Shown here one piece after another: positions 28,401 to 37,062 of a stretch of DNA of 64,000 nucleotides. The stretch is from positions 137,668 through 201,667 of the forward strand of contig DASYDW010000010.1 of NCBI GenBank assembly GCA_036499395.1. Reading direction: 5' to 3'. The notes under the pieces are model-generated. The model was not told the origin of the DNA, did not search any database, and saw only the letters and a list, made by a program, of their open reading frames with translations. The position numbers and the translations under genes were made by a program. The first letter of the stretch is position 1, and each line of letters begins with the position of its first letter. The stretch is from Pirellulales bacterium (lineage in GTDB: Bacteria > Planctomycetota > Planctomycetia > Pirellulales > JACPPG01).

Positions 28401-28751
28401 GGTGGTTCTGTCGTTACTTCGGAGGAACTAAGGTTGTCCGGCAACGCCCTCCTCGGCGGCACCATCGAAGTCGAATTTGCGGCGGTTAATGTCCTGCCGC
28501 TCGCGGTTGGAGAGATCTATAACCTGGTCTCGGCTGGTGGAACCCTGACGACCGATGGGCTGAACATCGACGTCACGGGAGTTGATCCGGGTTTCGCATA
28601 TACGACGCAGATCGACGCCGGCGTGCTCTCGTTGACGGTGACTCGCGTCCCCGAGCCAGGCACGTCTTTGCTCGCCGCATGCGGGCTGGTGGGTCTTGTC
28701 GCAGTGGGGGCGCGCCATAGATGCCGCGAACGCTCGATCGCGAGTCTTTGA
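25494..28751 (+). CDS. Large PEP-CTERM protein with beta-helix-type repeats
   Basis: The 1085-residue protein starts at the ATG eight bases after GGGGAG and has a signal peptide ending near RRVEA. About 1000 residues follow of Gly/Ser/Thr/Asn-rich repeats of around 40-50 residues, with recurring units such as TVDGNGSALNAS, LTVTGAGSQLNSS and LNITGGA, as in autotransporter passenger or parallel beta-helix proteins. The end is a PEP-CTERM sorting signal: VPEPG, a membrane helix, and a basic tail (RHRCRERS). PEP-CTERM proteins are processed by an exosortase and exported to the surface or matrix; no exosortase gene is in this window. No catalytic residues are evident. Adhesion or matrix formation is the likely role. 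Confidence 0.88.
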   Translation: MFCHIILVRFASLRCRFALALFVGWLALAERRVEATDFSWIAPVSGSFTDPTNWNPSGVPGSVDHAIFDLGSAGYTVSLPVNSPTVGVVELLVNHDTITLDPQQSEFTFAAHIGNNSGDVANLTLIDGTVNATTLVGDSAGSAGTVNIDGSQGATWLAKQSTIGNAGTGTLRIVNGGSMSAQANILGATSTGIGELDISGVSPVTMLPSTYSGPLSVTKGTGTVSITAGGVANFTTLDLAAIAGSHATATVDGNGSALNASTSFQLGDDGNATLGITAGGVAHLPILNIALIAGSQATATVDGSGSVLDVSKTLQLGGGTGALNITGGGRVTGNSSLHTGSGQATLNISGAGSLLQAGVNVGPGNTTINVSAGGAIQSASPVALGSYSTSTTNVTLGGSGTSWTASDGLGFGFGSSTTLVQTGAVLNVTGSTSLDSSGTGNMTITGAGSQLNTDLLNMATTGTANMLVEKGASVAVTGATNLASNNGSSAQLTLDGAGSNFSTSTLYAGNTGDATMTVKNGAIASIAGSTSVASGGAQGSLTVTGAGSQLNSSSLLFGGQGLLTINAAGTVNVGTLELGAYGNTSNDSVLVSGAGSQLNVTGTAYIATGSQGSVTVNQGATVSFTSGAAIGEFNRPGTVNLDGEGSHWQSAGIGIGGGTQGTMTITNAATASATSLNVGENSSGTLTISGSGSQIAIANYASIGAAAPANVSIAAGATATIGMTTILGENSHATATLSVDGLGSSWTSGGRLTVGLNSPGTLNITGGATLSSAVGTDLNGESAFIAENSGATSSSVTVSGTGSSWTQNGTLVVGGNGQGSMTISGGGFVQSAAGIIDLEDDGISDRVTISGAGSIWHLSNSLSIAGSSQLVVSSGGLAHVDQTLSNNGTINLSQGGSVIVGTLPVQGGQFAAPATVASGTLQVEAGGTLKGAGKILGDVLNNGNIASPPGSIQGSYTQTADGRLLLTAVGGSVVTSEELRLSGNALLGGTIEVEFAAVNVLPLAVGEIYNLVSAGGTLTTDGLNIDVTGVDPGFAYTTQIDAGVLSLTVTRVPEPGTSLLAACGLVGLVAVGARHRCRERSIASL
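26169..26420 (+). repeat. Internal DNA repeat, 150-base period, inside the PEP-CTERM gene
   Basis: Two adjacent copies begin with ATCACCGCCGGTGGTGTGGC at 26169 and 26319. They share the later blocks ATCGCCGGTTCGCA and ACGGCCACGGTCGA, 50 codons apart. They encode neighbouring beta-helix units and look like a recent tandem duplication. Confidence 0.8.
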
Positions 28752-28990
28752 GGGGAATGTTTGAGCGTCGCCGCTTAGTTCCATGATCGATCGCGGTTTC
28801 GATCAACTGACGCGATATTCGAGTTCCCGGCGGCAGTGCGGATAGAGAAATTCACCCAACCGCGGCAAATCACGACCCGAAATTACAGGCAAATCGCGAC
28901 TCGTTGATCGGCACTTTCGACGTGCCGTGAATGAGGTCGGCTTTTCGCGACACTTTTCGTCCGTGGGCCCGTGATGATAGACTCGGGCCC

Positions 28991-29476
28991 ATGAATAAAG
29001 GTCACAGTGGCGGCTGGAACCTGTTCGGGCTGATAATCGTATCGCTGGTGATCGCTGTGCTGGCCGGTGCTGCGGGATGTGGGCGGTCGTCGAACGATAC
29101 GCCCGAGCAGTTGACCCTCTACTCCATCGATGGCAGGGAAGAGCGGCGGAACTCCGTCACCGAACAGCGATTTCAAGGGTATCCGGTTCTCGGCTGGCTG
29201 GACATCGAAGACGCCGACGATCGCAAAGCGATTATGTCCGCCGTGGAACAGGGGATCGCGCAGAGCAATGGCAAGCCACCTGTCTGTTTTTCGCCACGGT
29301 ACGGAATCCAGGCGATGCGGCACGACAAGAGCAGCGCTTACGTCATCAGCTTCCAGTGCCTGCAACTGCAGGTGATCCACGATGACGCGACGATCATGAA
29401 AACAACCACGGCCGCGCCCGAAGCTGTCTTGAACGGCTATCTGACCAAGGCCGGCATTCCGCTTGCGCCCGAATAG
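28991..29476 (+). CDS. Small membrane-anchored periplasmic protein, function unknown
   Basis: This 161-residue product starts MNKGHSGGWNLFGLIIVSLV with one N-terminal hydrophobic segment followed by GAAGCGRSS. The cysteine after the helix suggests a lipoprotein, although the lipobox (AAGC) lacks the usual leucine at -3. The mature part has no motif I recognise; it has the features of a small alpha/beta domain (YPVLGWLDIEDADDRKAIMS, PRYGIQAMR, YVISFQCLQLQV). The upstream in-frame start at 28931 is unlikely because it would bury the signal segment. It is a single gene followed by an intrinsic terminator. Confidence 0.72.
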   Translation: MNKGHSGGWNLFGLIIVSLVIAVLAGAAGCGRSSNDTPEQLTLYSIDGREERRNSVTEQRFQGYPVLGWLDIEDADDRKAIMSAVEQGIAQSNGKPPVCFSPRYGIQAMRHDKSSAYVISFQCLQLQVIHDDATIMKTTTAAPEAVLNGYLTKAGIPLAPE

Positions 29477-29486
29477 GTGTGCGCCG

Positions 29487-29513
29487 TCGGTCGCGGCCCT
29501 ACGGCCGATTTTT
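29487..29513 (+). terminator. Intrinsic terminator after the small anchored-protein gene
   Basis: A seven-base stem (TCGGTCG paired with CGGCCGA, one G-T pair) around an eight-base loop is followed directly by five T. It lies eleven bases after the stop codon at 29476. Confidence 0.6.
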
Positions 29514-29629
29514 GGAAAGTAGGATCGCGCCGAGATGGCCCGCGCCGCATTCGCCCGTGGTAGTGTTGGTGCTCGCAGAGCACCCCACGCAGATGCTTCA
29601 CGGCGCCGGCGCGTGCTGCCTGCGGTCGA

Positions 29630-31108
29630 CTATTTGAACCCGTAGCTGGGGTTCTCGGTGCTGAAGTCGGCGTCGGTGAAGCCGTTGTTGACCTTCACGT
29701 TGAGGAACGTGTACTCCTCGTTCAACTGCGGCTGGTTCGAGCCGGCAGTCGGCCAATCGTAGGCTTCGTAGCGGATCGGTATTTGCATCTCGTCGTCGAC
29801 ATAGATGCGGGCCAGGTGGAACAGGAAGTTGCGGCGCGGTACCGGGTGTACTACCTGGATGCAGGTGCAGGTGCGATTGTTCACCTTGGCGCCTTGGATC
29901 CAATTCACCGTGCATTCGCCGTACTTCACGTCGTTCGAGCCGATCTCGAGCAGGCGTTCCAACAAGCGACGCATGCCCATCTCGGTGATCGGGTAACGAT
30001 TGCCGCTCATGGCCAGGGTGCTGGTCGGCTTGAGCGACACGGTGCCGATCAAGCGATGCTTGATGCCGTTTCCGTGCGCGAGCAAGCTGCCGTCGTTGGC
30101 GCCGTCCACGAAGATGGCCTCTTGCCCTTTGACGCGAGCAGGGCCCAGGAAGTAGGTGTAAACGCTGAACGGCTGGTGACGCACCTTTACGAAGATGTAT
30201 TCGTGCTCTCCCAGCGTCCCGTCGATGCGCTCGCGCTTGACTAACGTACAGGAGTAATCCTGAATCTTGGTGAATTCACCAAGACCTTGCTTGGCCCAGC
30301 GCAGGGCAGGCATCAAGGGATGCTCTTGCGGAGTCTGCTCGCTCGTGACGGCCGCAGGGACCGTTCCGGGGATCGACGCAGCCGTCGAAACTTCCGTCGC
30401 ACGGAAGCCCGGCGGATCGGTGGGCGCAGACGGCGCCGCGGCAGGCTGCTGCTGTTGATCGATGGGCTGCTCGAACTGGGCCGGACGAACGCCACCGCGC
30501 CCCGCGACCGGAGCACGATTCCTCTCGGGGTACGACGCCACGCCCGGCGCTTGCGTCGCCGGAGCGTTATTGAAGCGATTCGGCATTACGCCGCCGGCCT
30601 GCTGCTGATTTGCAGGCTGCGCGCCATACGCGTTCGGCTGCGATTGATACTGCGGAACCGCGCCAGCTTGATTTGGGTACTGCGGGTTCGTGGCCGCCTG
30701 ATTTTGATACTGCTGATTGGGGTATTGCTGGCCGGGGACTTGCTGATTCGAGCCGGCCGGAATTTGGAACTGCGTTTGCGCGTTCATCGTCGCGCCCTGC
30801 GCCGCGGGAGGCGTGTATTGTCCCTGCGGGCTTTGAAAGCGGGCCGACGGAGGAGCCTGATACGACGGCGGACCCGACATGCGCGCGCCCGGCGCAGGGT
30901 ATTGCGGCGGAGCGTTGCGCGGCGCTTGGTAAGACTGCGCCGGCAATTGTTGATTCGGATATTGCGGGTACGCGCCCGGCTGCTGATTGGTCGGGGGGAC
31001 CATTTGCGCCGGCGGTTGACTGTACACCTGCGCTTCGGCGGTGCGGGCGGCCATCGCGGTGACAATGCTTGCCGCCCACGACTTCCAGCCGTTCATCCTG
31101 AAGGCCAT
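29630..31108 (-). CDS. Exported DUF1571 protein with Gln/Pro/Tyr-rich spacer
   Basis: The 492-residue protein begins MAFRMNGWKSWAASIVTAMA with a signal peptide ending near RTAEA; the ATG at 31108 is nine bases after AAAGGAG. Residues about 28-230 are low-complexity and rich in Gln, Pro, Tyr and Asn (recurring YPNQ). The C-terminal 240 residues are a DUF1571 domain, recognised from LRWAKQGLGEFTKIQDYSCT, LVKRERIDGTLGEHEYIFVK, FLGPARVKGQEAI and GNRYPITEMGMRRL. This domain is largely known from planctomycetes and its fold suggests a lipoprotein-carrier-like beta structure, but no function is established. The prion-like spacer could mediate surface or matrix assembly. Confidence 0.9.
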   Translation of the reverse strand: MAFRMNGWKSWAASIVTAMAARTAEAQVYSQPPAQMVPPTNQQPGAYPQYPNQQLPAQSYQAPRNAPPQYPAPGARMSGPPSYQAPPSARFQSPQGQYTPPAAQGATMNAQTQFQIPAGSNQQVPGQQYPNQQYQNQAATNPQYPNQAGAVPQYQSQPNAYGAQPANQQQAGGVMPNRFNNAPATQAPGVASYPERNRAPVAGRGGVRPAQFEQPIDQQQQPAAAPSAPTDPPGFRATEVSTAASIPGTVPAAVTSEQTPQEHPLMPALRWAKQGLGEFTKIQDYSCTLVKRERIDGTLGEHEYIFVKVRHQPFSVYTYFLGPARVKGQEAIFVDGANDGSLLAHGNGIKHRLIGTVSLKPTSTLAMSGNRYPITEMGMRRLLERLLEIGSNDVKYGECTVNWIQGAKVNNRTCTCIQVVHPVPRRNFLFHLARIYVDDEMQIPIRYEAYDWPTAGSNQPQLNEEYTFLNVKVNNGFTDADFSTENPSYGFK

Positions 31109-31500
31109 CAAACCGACTCCTTTCGGTCGCGGTGGCGAATTGCTGCGGCGCCGCGCCTGAGATTATTTTTTTACCGTGCGCCCCTCGCACCAAGCGCCGC
31201 AAGTTCAGACCTACGCGAGCAAGTGGCATGCCGCCGCGCAGTCGGAAGTGGATTGTACGGTGTCGGTCTGGCCTTAAGTCACTATCTTAGAGCGGATTCG
31301 CGACAATTCGTGCGCAACAGCGGCGGGCGATGCGGGGGTGCTGTCATGGGTAGTTATCGCCAATCGCTGGTACGGAATTTACAATGGCTGAGCCGATCGA
31401 CACGGTCGATCGGCCTGCGCGGTGCTAGCAAGCCTTGCACGGTTGCGCAGCTGATCTTTGGGCAAACTATACGTTGCCAGGAACAAACGAGGAATACCGA
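31109..31500. other. 392-base divergent intergenic region
   Basis: This separates the DUF1571 gene from the MBL gene and should hold promoters for both. No gene, repeat or clear promoter boxes could be assigned. An in-frame ATG at 31435 precedes the MBL start but is not favoured. Confidence 0.45.
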
Positions 31501-32193
31501 GTGCATCGATCGAAACCGGCTATCGCCACCATTGTCTCAGCTCCCTTCGCCGAGAACTCGTACATCGCGCATTTTGAAGGACGCGACGATTGCGTAGTCA
31601 TCGATCCCGGTTTCGAGCCGGAGAAAATCTTCGACTACATTGACGAGCAACAGCTAGCACCGGCGGCGTTCTTGATCACGCATGGGCACGCGGACCACAT
31701 CGTGGGCAACGTGGCGATGAAAGAGCGCTGGCCGAAGGTTCCGATCGTGATCGGTCGCGAGGAGGCGCCGAAGTTGACCAGCGCCGAACTCAACCTATCG
31801 GCCGGCTTCGGCGCGCCGCTGGTCAGTCCCCCTGCCGACATCTTGCTCGACGAAGGCGAGGTGTACAAAATCGCCGGCTTCGAATTCGAAGCGCGAACCA
31901 TCCCGGGGCACTCCTCGGGACACATGGTCTTCATCGCGCACCACTTGCAGCCGAAGATCGTCTTCGGCGGCGACGTGCTATTCGCCGGCAGCATCGGACG
32001 AACCGACTTCCCCGGTGGCAGCTTCGACGCCCTGGCCGAGGGAATTCACCGCATCCTGTTCACGCTGCCGGGCGACACGATCGTCTTCCCCGGACACGGA
32101 CCGGCAACGACCGTTGCGCAAGAGCACGCCGGGAATCCGTTCGTGGGACGCGATGCAGGAAAGCGCGGGCGCGATATCGGCGGGTACGGGTGA
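31501..32193 (+). CDS. MBL-fold hydrolase, glyoxalase II-like
   Basis: The 230-residue cytoplasmic protein is a metallo-beta-lactamase fold hydrolase. It keeps THGHADH (first metal ligands), the histidine of PGHSSGH, the aspartate of FGGDVLFAGSIGRTD and the last histidine in FPGHGP. This is the glyoxalase II/persulfide-dioxygenase-like pattern. The short helical C-terminal domain of true glyoxalase II is absent, so thioester hydrolysis is only one possibility. A GTG at 31501, eight bases after GAGG, is a better start than the ATG at 31435. The gene converges with the histidine kinase gene 30 bases downstream. Confidence 0.88.
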   Translation: MHRSKPAIATIVSAPFAENSYIAHFEGRDDCVVIDPGFEPEKIFDYIDEQQLAPAAFLITHGHADHIVGNVAMKERWPKVPIVIGREEAPKLTSAELNLSAGFGAPLVSPPADILLDEGEVYKIAGFEFEARTIPGHSSGHMVFIAHHLQPKIVFGGDVLFAGSIGRTDFPGGSFDALAEGIHRILFTLPGDTIVFPGHGPATTVAQEHAGNPFVGRDAGKRGRDIGGYG

Positions 32194-32223
32194 TTGCGGG
32201 CGCTAAGACGCCGAATGGGAACG

Positions 32224-34002
32224 TTACTTCGCTGGCGGATGGATTTGCAACTCGGCCGTCGGGCGCGGGGAGTCCGGTTGCAGCGCCGGCAGCTCCACCG
32301 TGAAGCGGCTGCCGCGGCCGACCTGGCTTTCGACCGTGATCCGGCCGCCGTGTTCCTTCACGATCTTTTCGCTGACGGGCAAGCCCAGCCCTGTACCGCG
32401 GCTCCCTTTATGTGACACGAAGAGCGAAAAGATGTTTCGCAATTCTTCGGGCGGAATGCCGATGCCATTGTCTTCGACCGTGACGCGGGCCAGGTTCTCG
32501 TTCGCACTGTACGAGGTGGAAACGACGACCCGTCCCGGCGCGCGTGGGATCGTGTCGGCTACTGTTTCCAAGGTCGCATCATCATCGCTCGATTCATCGA
32601 AACTGTCAGCCGCCTCGGCGCAGGCGTCGATGGCGTTGGTGGCGATATTCAAGACCGAACGGTGGATCCCGTCCGGATCGAACGTGAGCGTGGGAAACTC
32701 GTCGGCCGGCTGCCACAGTAGCTCGACGTGCTTCTCATGCGCCCGGGCTTTGACCAATTCGACGACATCGCCGACGACTAGGTTAAGATCACCCGGCACC
32801 AAGTCAGGCTCGCGCTCCTTACTGAAGGTGAGCATGTCCATGACCAGGTTCGAAATCTTTTCCTGGTTGCGCTCGACGAATTCCCAGCCCTTGCGGACCA
32901 TATTTTCGTCGGCGCGCGCCAGGCCGTCTTTGATCAAGAAGCTGGCGGCGCGAATACCTTGCAGAATGTTCTTGATATCGTGCGACAGCGCCGCCACGGT
33001 CTGGCCAACGGCGGCCAACCGCTCGGCCTGCACCATCGCGGAATAGTATTGCGTGTCTTCGACCGCTAACGCCGCCTGATGCGCGATCGCGATCATCAGC
33101 TTCAAGTGGTCGTCGTTGAACTTATTGGCGCCCGACCGCAGGCTGAGTTGTTGGGGGCTGGAGAGCGTGTCGATGTAAATGACGCCCACGACGCCATACC
33201 GGCCTGCCATGGGGACGCAGATTGCCTCGCGCACGCCGGCCCGCACGATGCTGGCCGCGGGATTCCAGCGTTCGTCCTCGCGGGCGTCGCTAGTAAGCAC
33301 CCCCTCGTTGCGCTGCATGCAATAGTCGAGGATGGTCTGGCTGATCGAGAGACGATCGTTGCCCGTCGAGTTTTTGCGATTGTGCCGTACGCGGGGAGCG
33401 AGCTCTTTGGTGGTCGGATCGGCCAGCATCATGCAGCCGCGGTCCGCTTCGACCCAATCGAAGATCAATCGCATGATGCGATCCAGCAGTTGATCGATAT
33501 CGAGCGTGTGGCTCACCGCGAGCGCCGTGCGGTAGATCACCTGCAGGTGGTTACCACCGTGGGCCAGACGCATGCTGGCCGGGATGTCGAACTCGGGGTC
33601 ATAGAGCCGGCTGCCGGCCTCGTGGCTCATCGAGCGGACGATGCGCGAGCGGTCGTCGACCTGCTGCCGGGCAATAATGTCGATCTTTTGCCCGATGTCG
33701 CTTTCAGCGCCGGCAGGGGTGGCGGTGTATAGCAGTTGCGTGCTACCGACCTGCACCTGGTCGCCACTGGTCAGGGCGTGGGTCGTGATCTTACGACCGT
33801 TGACATAGGTGCCATTCGAGCTGCCTAGATCGACCAGCAAGTAGCCCAGTCCGTTGCGACGCAGTTCGGCATGACGGCGCGAGACCTCGGTATCGTGAAT
33901 TTGGACGCCATTGGCCGTGTCGCGGCCGACGCCGAGCGTATCGGCGGCAAGCTCGAAGCGCAACCCCTGGTCGTTGCCTCGAAACACGAACAGCGAAGGC
34001 AC
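32224..34002 (-). CDS. FHA-GAF sensor histidine kinase
   Basis: The 592-residue cytoplasmic kinase has no membrane segment. An FHA domain covers about 6-92 (GRDTANGVQI, EVSRRHAEL, LGSSNGTYVNGRKI), implying recognition of phosphothreonine peptides. A GAF domain follows (about 165-315), then HisKA with the phosphoacceptor H341 in ALSHDIKNIL, and a HATPase with VLNIATNAIDA, DNGIGIPPEE and RGTGLGLPV. A GTG start eight bases after GGAG fits. An Asp/Glu-rich insertion (SFDESSDDDATLE) lies within the ATPase domain. FHA plus histidine kinase suggests crosstalk with Ser/Thr kinases, which are numerous in planctomycetes. A receiver-like gene lies 202 bases upstream on the same strand. Confidence 0.92.
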   Translation of the reverse strand: MPSLFVFRGNDQGLRFELAADTLGVGRDTANGVQIHDTEVSRRHAELRRNGLGYLLVDLGSSNGTYVNGRKITTHALTSGDQVQVGSTQLLYTATPAGAESDIGQKIDIIARQQVDDRSRIVRSMSHEAGSRLYDPEFDIPASMRLAHGGNHLQVIYRTALAVSHTLDIDQLLDRIMRLIFDWVEADRGCMMLADPTTKELAPRVRHNRKNSTGNDRLSISQTILDYCMQRNEGVLTSDAREDERWNPAASIVRAGVREAICVPMAGRYGVVGVIYIDTLSSPQQLSLRSGANKFNDDHLKLMIAIAHQAALAVEDTQYYSAMVQAERLAAVGQTVAALSHDIKNILQGIRAASFLIKDGLARADENMVRKGWEFVERNQEKISNLVMDMLTFSKEREPDLVPGDLNLVVGDVVELVKARAHEKHVELLWQPADEFPTLTFDPDGIHRSVLNIATNAIDACAEAADSFDESSDDDATLETVADTIPRAPGRVVVSTSYSANENLARVTVEDNGIGIPPEELRNIFSLFVSHKGSRGTGLGLPVSEKIVKEHGGRITVESQVGRGSRFTVELPALQPDSPRPTAELQIHPPAK

Positions 34003-34204
34003 GGCGCGACTCCATGACCGCCTGGTCTGGGCCGGTCTACTGGCACAGTTGACCCCTAATCACGCGGCCGCGGACAAGAACTCGCGGAGTGCCGAGAAGC
34101 GAGGGAGATTCCGCGGCGGCGCCAGCGCGTGCCAAATGAAAAACGCGGCACGTCACGGCGATCCCTGGCGTCGACGATCCGCGGTCTTGCGCCTGAGAAT
34201 GATT

Positions 34205-34591
34205 TCAGGCGGCTCGAGCGACCGGCTGCTGGTAGCTAGCCAGCAGCTCTTCGATTTTACGAATCAAAGGACCGTAGTGGTAGGGTTTGCGAACGAACTC
34301 TCCGGGGGGTGTCCCCTCGGCCCGGCGTCCGCGACCGCCGATCAATAATAGCGGCGTGGCCCTTTCGCGTGATTGCGCGGCAAAATCGTCGGTGACGTCG
34401 GTCGCCGCGGCGGCTAGATGTTCGACGTCGAGCACGATCAGGTGGAGAATATGCTTGCGCGCCAGGGCGAGGCCTTGAACCGGCTCGCCGGTGGCCAATA
34501 CGCGTACCCCCCGCGGTTCGAGCGCCGAGCGCAGCACCTCGTGGGTCTCTTCCAAGGGATCGACGATCAACACGCTATAGCGAGGGACCAA
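34205..34591 (-). CDS. Stand-alone receiver-like response regulator
   Basis: The 128-residue protein starts at a TTG five bases after GGAGAGG; the longer frame upstream is arginine-rich and lacks sense as protein. It resembles a CheY-type receiver: acidic residue D11 (VLIVDP), probable phosphorylation site D55 (LIVLDVE) and K102 (VRKPY) are present. The conserved Thr/Ser position reads glycine (LLLIGGRG), so phosphorylation-driven switching may be altered. There is no output domain. Its position upstream of the FHA-GAF kinase suggests it is the partner, though this is inferred from neighbourhood only. Confidence 0.75.
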   Translation of the reverse strand: MVPRYSVLIVDPLEETHEVLRSALEPRGVRVLATGEPVQGLALARKHILHLIVLDVEHLAAAATDVTDDFAAQSRERATPLLLIGGRGRRAEGTPPGEFVRKPYHYGPLIRKIEELLASYQQPVARAA

Positions 34592-35040
34592 GGAGCCTCT
34601 CCGTGTCGGCGTGCAGGCTAGGTATGGTGGGAACCCGCACTCTTGGTCACCGCCGTCGGCAACCACTGACCCCCCCGACCCCGAACGCCTCGTTCTTACG
34701 CTCGCCACCCGAGGAGCTGACGGCAACTCCCGATGGCCCTTACAGGACGGTAACGTTCGAGAAGGGTCGGAAGCATAGCGAGGGGGCGGTGGCGTGTCAA
34801 AAGCGATTTTCTGAGACGGTTTTCGCGGCGTCGGTTGCCTGGCACGCGTCGTGAGGCCGCGCTTGACGTGATCTGCGCAACCCTTGAGAATTTCATGAGA
34901 TAATTGGGGCAGACCCGCTGCGGCGGCGCCCCCTTTTGCCATTTCTCAAATTTTCAGGAATGAGATCCTCGATGCTCGAACCGTCGAAACAGGGAACCAG
35001 CAATCCGCGTTTTTCGCTGGATTTTTTGTCATGCGCGCGA
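34592..35040. other. 449-base divergent intergenic region
   Basis: This lies between the receiver gene and the M28 peptidase gene and should include both promoters. No gene, repeat or strong hairpin was found. In-frame ATGs at 34936, 34960 and 34972 could extend the peptidase N-terminus. Confidence 0.45.
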
Positions 35041-37062
35041 ATGACCCGCCGAGGTTGGAACGCGATAGTTATCGCCGCCTTGTTGTTCGTGGCCGTGTTT
35101 TCGGCGCGGCCGACGGGGGCCGTCGAGGCCGAGGCCACGGCATCGGCCGAAAAACGGCTGGCCGATAGCACTCGATTCCTTTCGGACGACGCGCTCGAGG
35201 GGCGTGGCGTCGGCACGGACGGCATCGACAAGGCGGCCGACTATCTGGCCGAACAGTTCACGGCGCTGGGTCTGAATACGAAGCTTTACGACGGCACCCC
35301 GTTTCAAAAGTTCAAAATGCCTGTCGGCGTCGAGATGGGTGAGCCCAATGTACTGGCGTTCACCGCGCCAACTGGCAGCAAGGAGAAGTCGATCTCGTTG
35401 AAGCTCGGCGAGGACTTCACGCCGCTGGCGCTCGGTGGATCGGCGGTGCTGGACGTGCCACTGGTATTCGTCGGGTACGGCGTGACCGCGAAAGATAAAG
35501 GGTACGACGATTACGCGGGCATCGACGTCGAAGGAAAGGCGGTCATTATCCTGCGCCGTTTGCCGCAGGATGGCAGCCCCCACCCGGCCTTGGGGAATTC
35601 GGAGCATTCGCACTTCGCCCCCATGTCGCGCAAGGTGTCAAACGCGTACGAGCACGGTGCGGCGGCCGTAATTCTGTGCAGCAGCACTCCGGCGCTGGAG
35701 AAAGCGATCGACGATCGGCGCGCGCAATTGCGTAACGCCATCGCGGCGCTGACCGAGGCGCAGGCCGAATTTCAGAAATTCGAAAAACCGACGCTAGCGC
35801 AAGCCAGCGCGCATCACGAGCGCGTCAGCGAGCTTGTGGATAGCATCCAGACGCAAAACAAGAACTTGGCCGAAGTTCTCGATCCGCTGTTGTCTTTTCG
35901 CAGCCCGGGCGGGGGCGAGCCATCGCAAATCCCGGTGGTGCATTGCCGGCGCTCGGTTGTCGATCGAATGCTGAAAGAATCGCTGGGCACCGACCTGGCC
36001 AAGCTGGAAAAAGAGATCGACAAGGGGCCGACCCCGCACAGCCGGGAGTTGCCCGACTGGCGTCTGACGGGCGAGATCAACGTCACGCGTCGCGAAGCCG
36101 AGGTAAAAAACGTGGTCGCGGTGCTCGAAGGAGAAGGTCCGCATGCCGACGAAACGATCGTGATCGGCGCGCATTACGATCATCTGGGATTCGGCGGCGA
36201 GGGATCATTCGTCAAAGGCGAAAAGGAAATTCACAACGGCGCGGATGACAACGGGTCGGGCACGGCGACATTGCTCGAAGTGGCCCGCCTGCTGGCGACG
36301 CGCGAGAAGAAACTGCCGCGGCGCATCGTCTTCATCGCCTTTACTGGGGAAGAACGGGGCCTGATCGGCAGCGCCCGCTACTGCAAGGAGCCCCTGTTTC
36401 CGTTGGACAACACCGTAGCCATGTTGAACATGGACATGGTCGGCCGGCTAAAAGACGACAAACTAATCATCCAAGGGGTGAACACGTCGCCGGAATTCGG
36501 ACCGATCCTGGAGCGATTGAACGAAACATTGGGTTTCGATTTGACGGAGAAAGAGGGAGGGACCGGCCCCAGCGACCACTCATCGTTCTATGCGCGGAAG
36601 ATCCCCGTGATGCACTACTTCACGGGTTTGCACAGCGATTATCACCGCCCCAGCGACGACTTCGACAAGATCAACGTAGCCGGCATGCGGCGCGTGGCCG
36701 AGATCGTGGCCGGAACCGCCGTGGCCATTGCCGAGGCCGACGCGCGCCCGACGTACGTCGAAACCAAGAGCACCGAGCGGAGCGGCGGAGACGGCGACCG
36801 GCCGTACTTCGGCAGCATTCCCGACTTCGGCCAAGAGCAGCCGGGCTACGCCATCAGCGGCGCGACGAAGGACAGTCCGGCGGACAAGGCAGGGCTGAAA
36901 GGCGGTGACATCATTATCAAGCTGGGTGACAGCAAGATCGGTAACCTGGAAGACTTCGACAACGCCCTGCGGAAATTCAAAGGGGGCGACAAGGTGCCGG
37001 TCGTCGTGAAGCGTGGCAGCGAGGAAGTGCGCAGCGAGGTGACGCTGTCACCTCCCCGCTAG
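35041..37062 (+). CDS. Exported M28-family zinc peptidase with PA and PDZ domains
   Basis: From the ATG at 35041 the protein is 673 residues and opens with a signal peptide (MTRRGWNAIVIAALLFVAVF, cleavage near GAVEA). A protease-associated insert with FVGYGVTAKDKGYDDYAG comes first. The M28 catalytic domain follows with a complete zinc set: AHYDHLG, HNGADDNGSG, GEERGLIGS, MLNMDMVGR and the final LHSDYHRPSDD histidine. A C-terminal PDZ domain covers about the last 100 residues (DSPADKAGLKGGDIIIKLGD). A helical insert of about 90 residues with many Glu and Gln lies between the PA and catalytic parts. The expected role is a periplasmic aminopeptidase. Upstream in-frame ATGs would mask the signal peptide. 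Confidence 0.9.
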   Translation: MTRRGWNAIVIAALLFVAVFSARPTGAVEAEATASAEKRLADSTRFLSDDALEGRGVGTDGIDKAADYLAEQFTALGLNTKLYDGTPFQKFKMPVGVEMGEPNVLAFTAPTGSKEKSISLKLGEDFTPLALGGSAVLDVPLVFVGYGVTAKDKGYDDYAGIDVEGKAVIILRRLPQDGSPHPALGNSEHSHFAPMSRKVSNAYEHGAAAVILCSSTPALEKAIDDRRAQLRNAIAALTEAQAEFQKFEKPTLAQASAHHERVSELVDSIQTQNKNLAEVLDPLLSFRSPGGGEPSQIPVVHCRRSVVDRMLKESLGTDLAKLEKEIDKGPTPHSRELPDWRLTGEINVTRREAEVKNVVAVLEGEGPHADETIVIGAHYDHLGFGGEGSFVKGEKEIHNGADDNGSGTATLLEVARLLATREKKLPRRIVFIAFTGEERGLIGSARYCKEPLFPLDNTVAMLNMDMVGRLKDDKLIIQGVNTSPEFGPILERLNETLGFDLTEKEGGTGPSDHSSFYARKIPVMHYFTGLHSDYHRPSDDFDKINVAGMRRVAEIVAGTAVAIAEADARPTYVETKSTERSGGDGDRPYFGSIPDFGQEQPGYAISGATKDSPADKAGLKGGDIIIKLGDSKIGNLEDFDNALRKFKGGDKVPVVVKRGSEEVRSEVTLSPPR

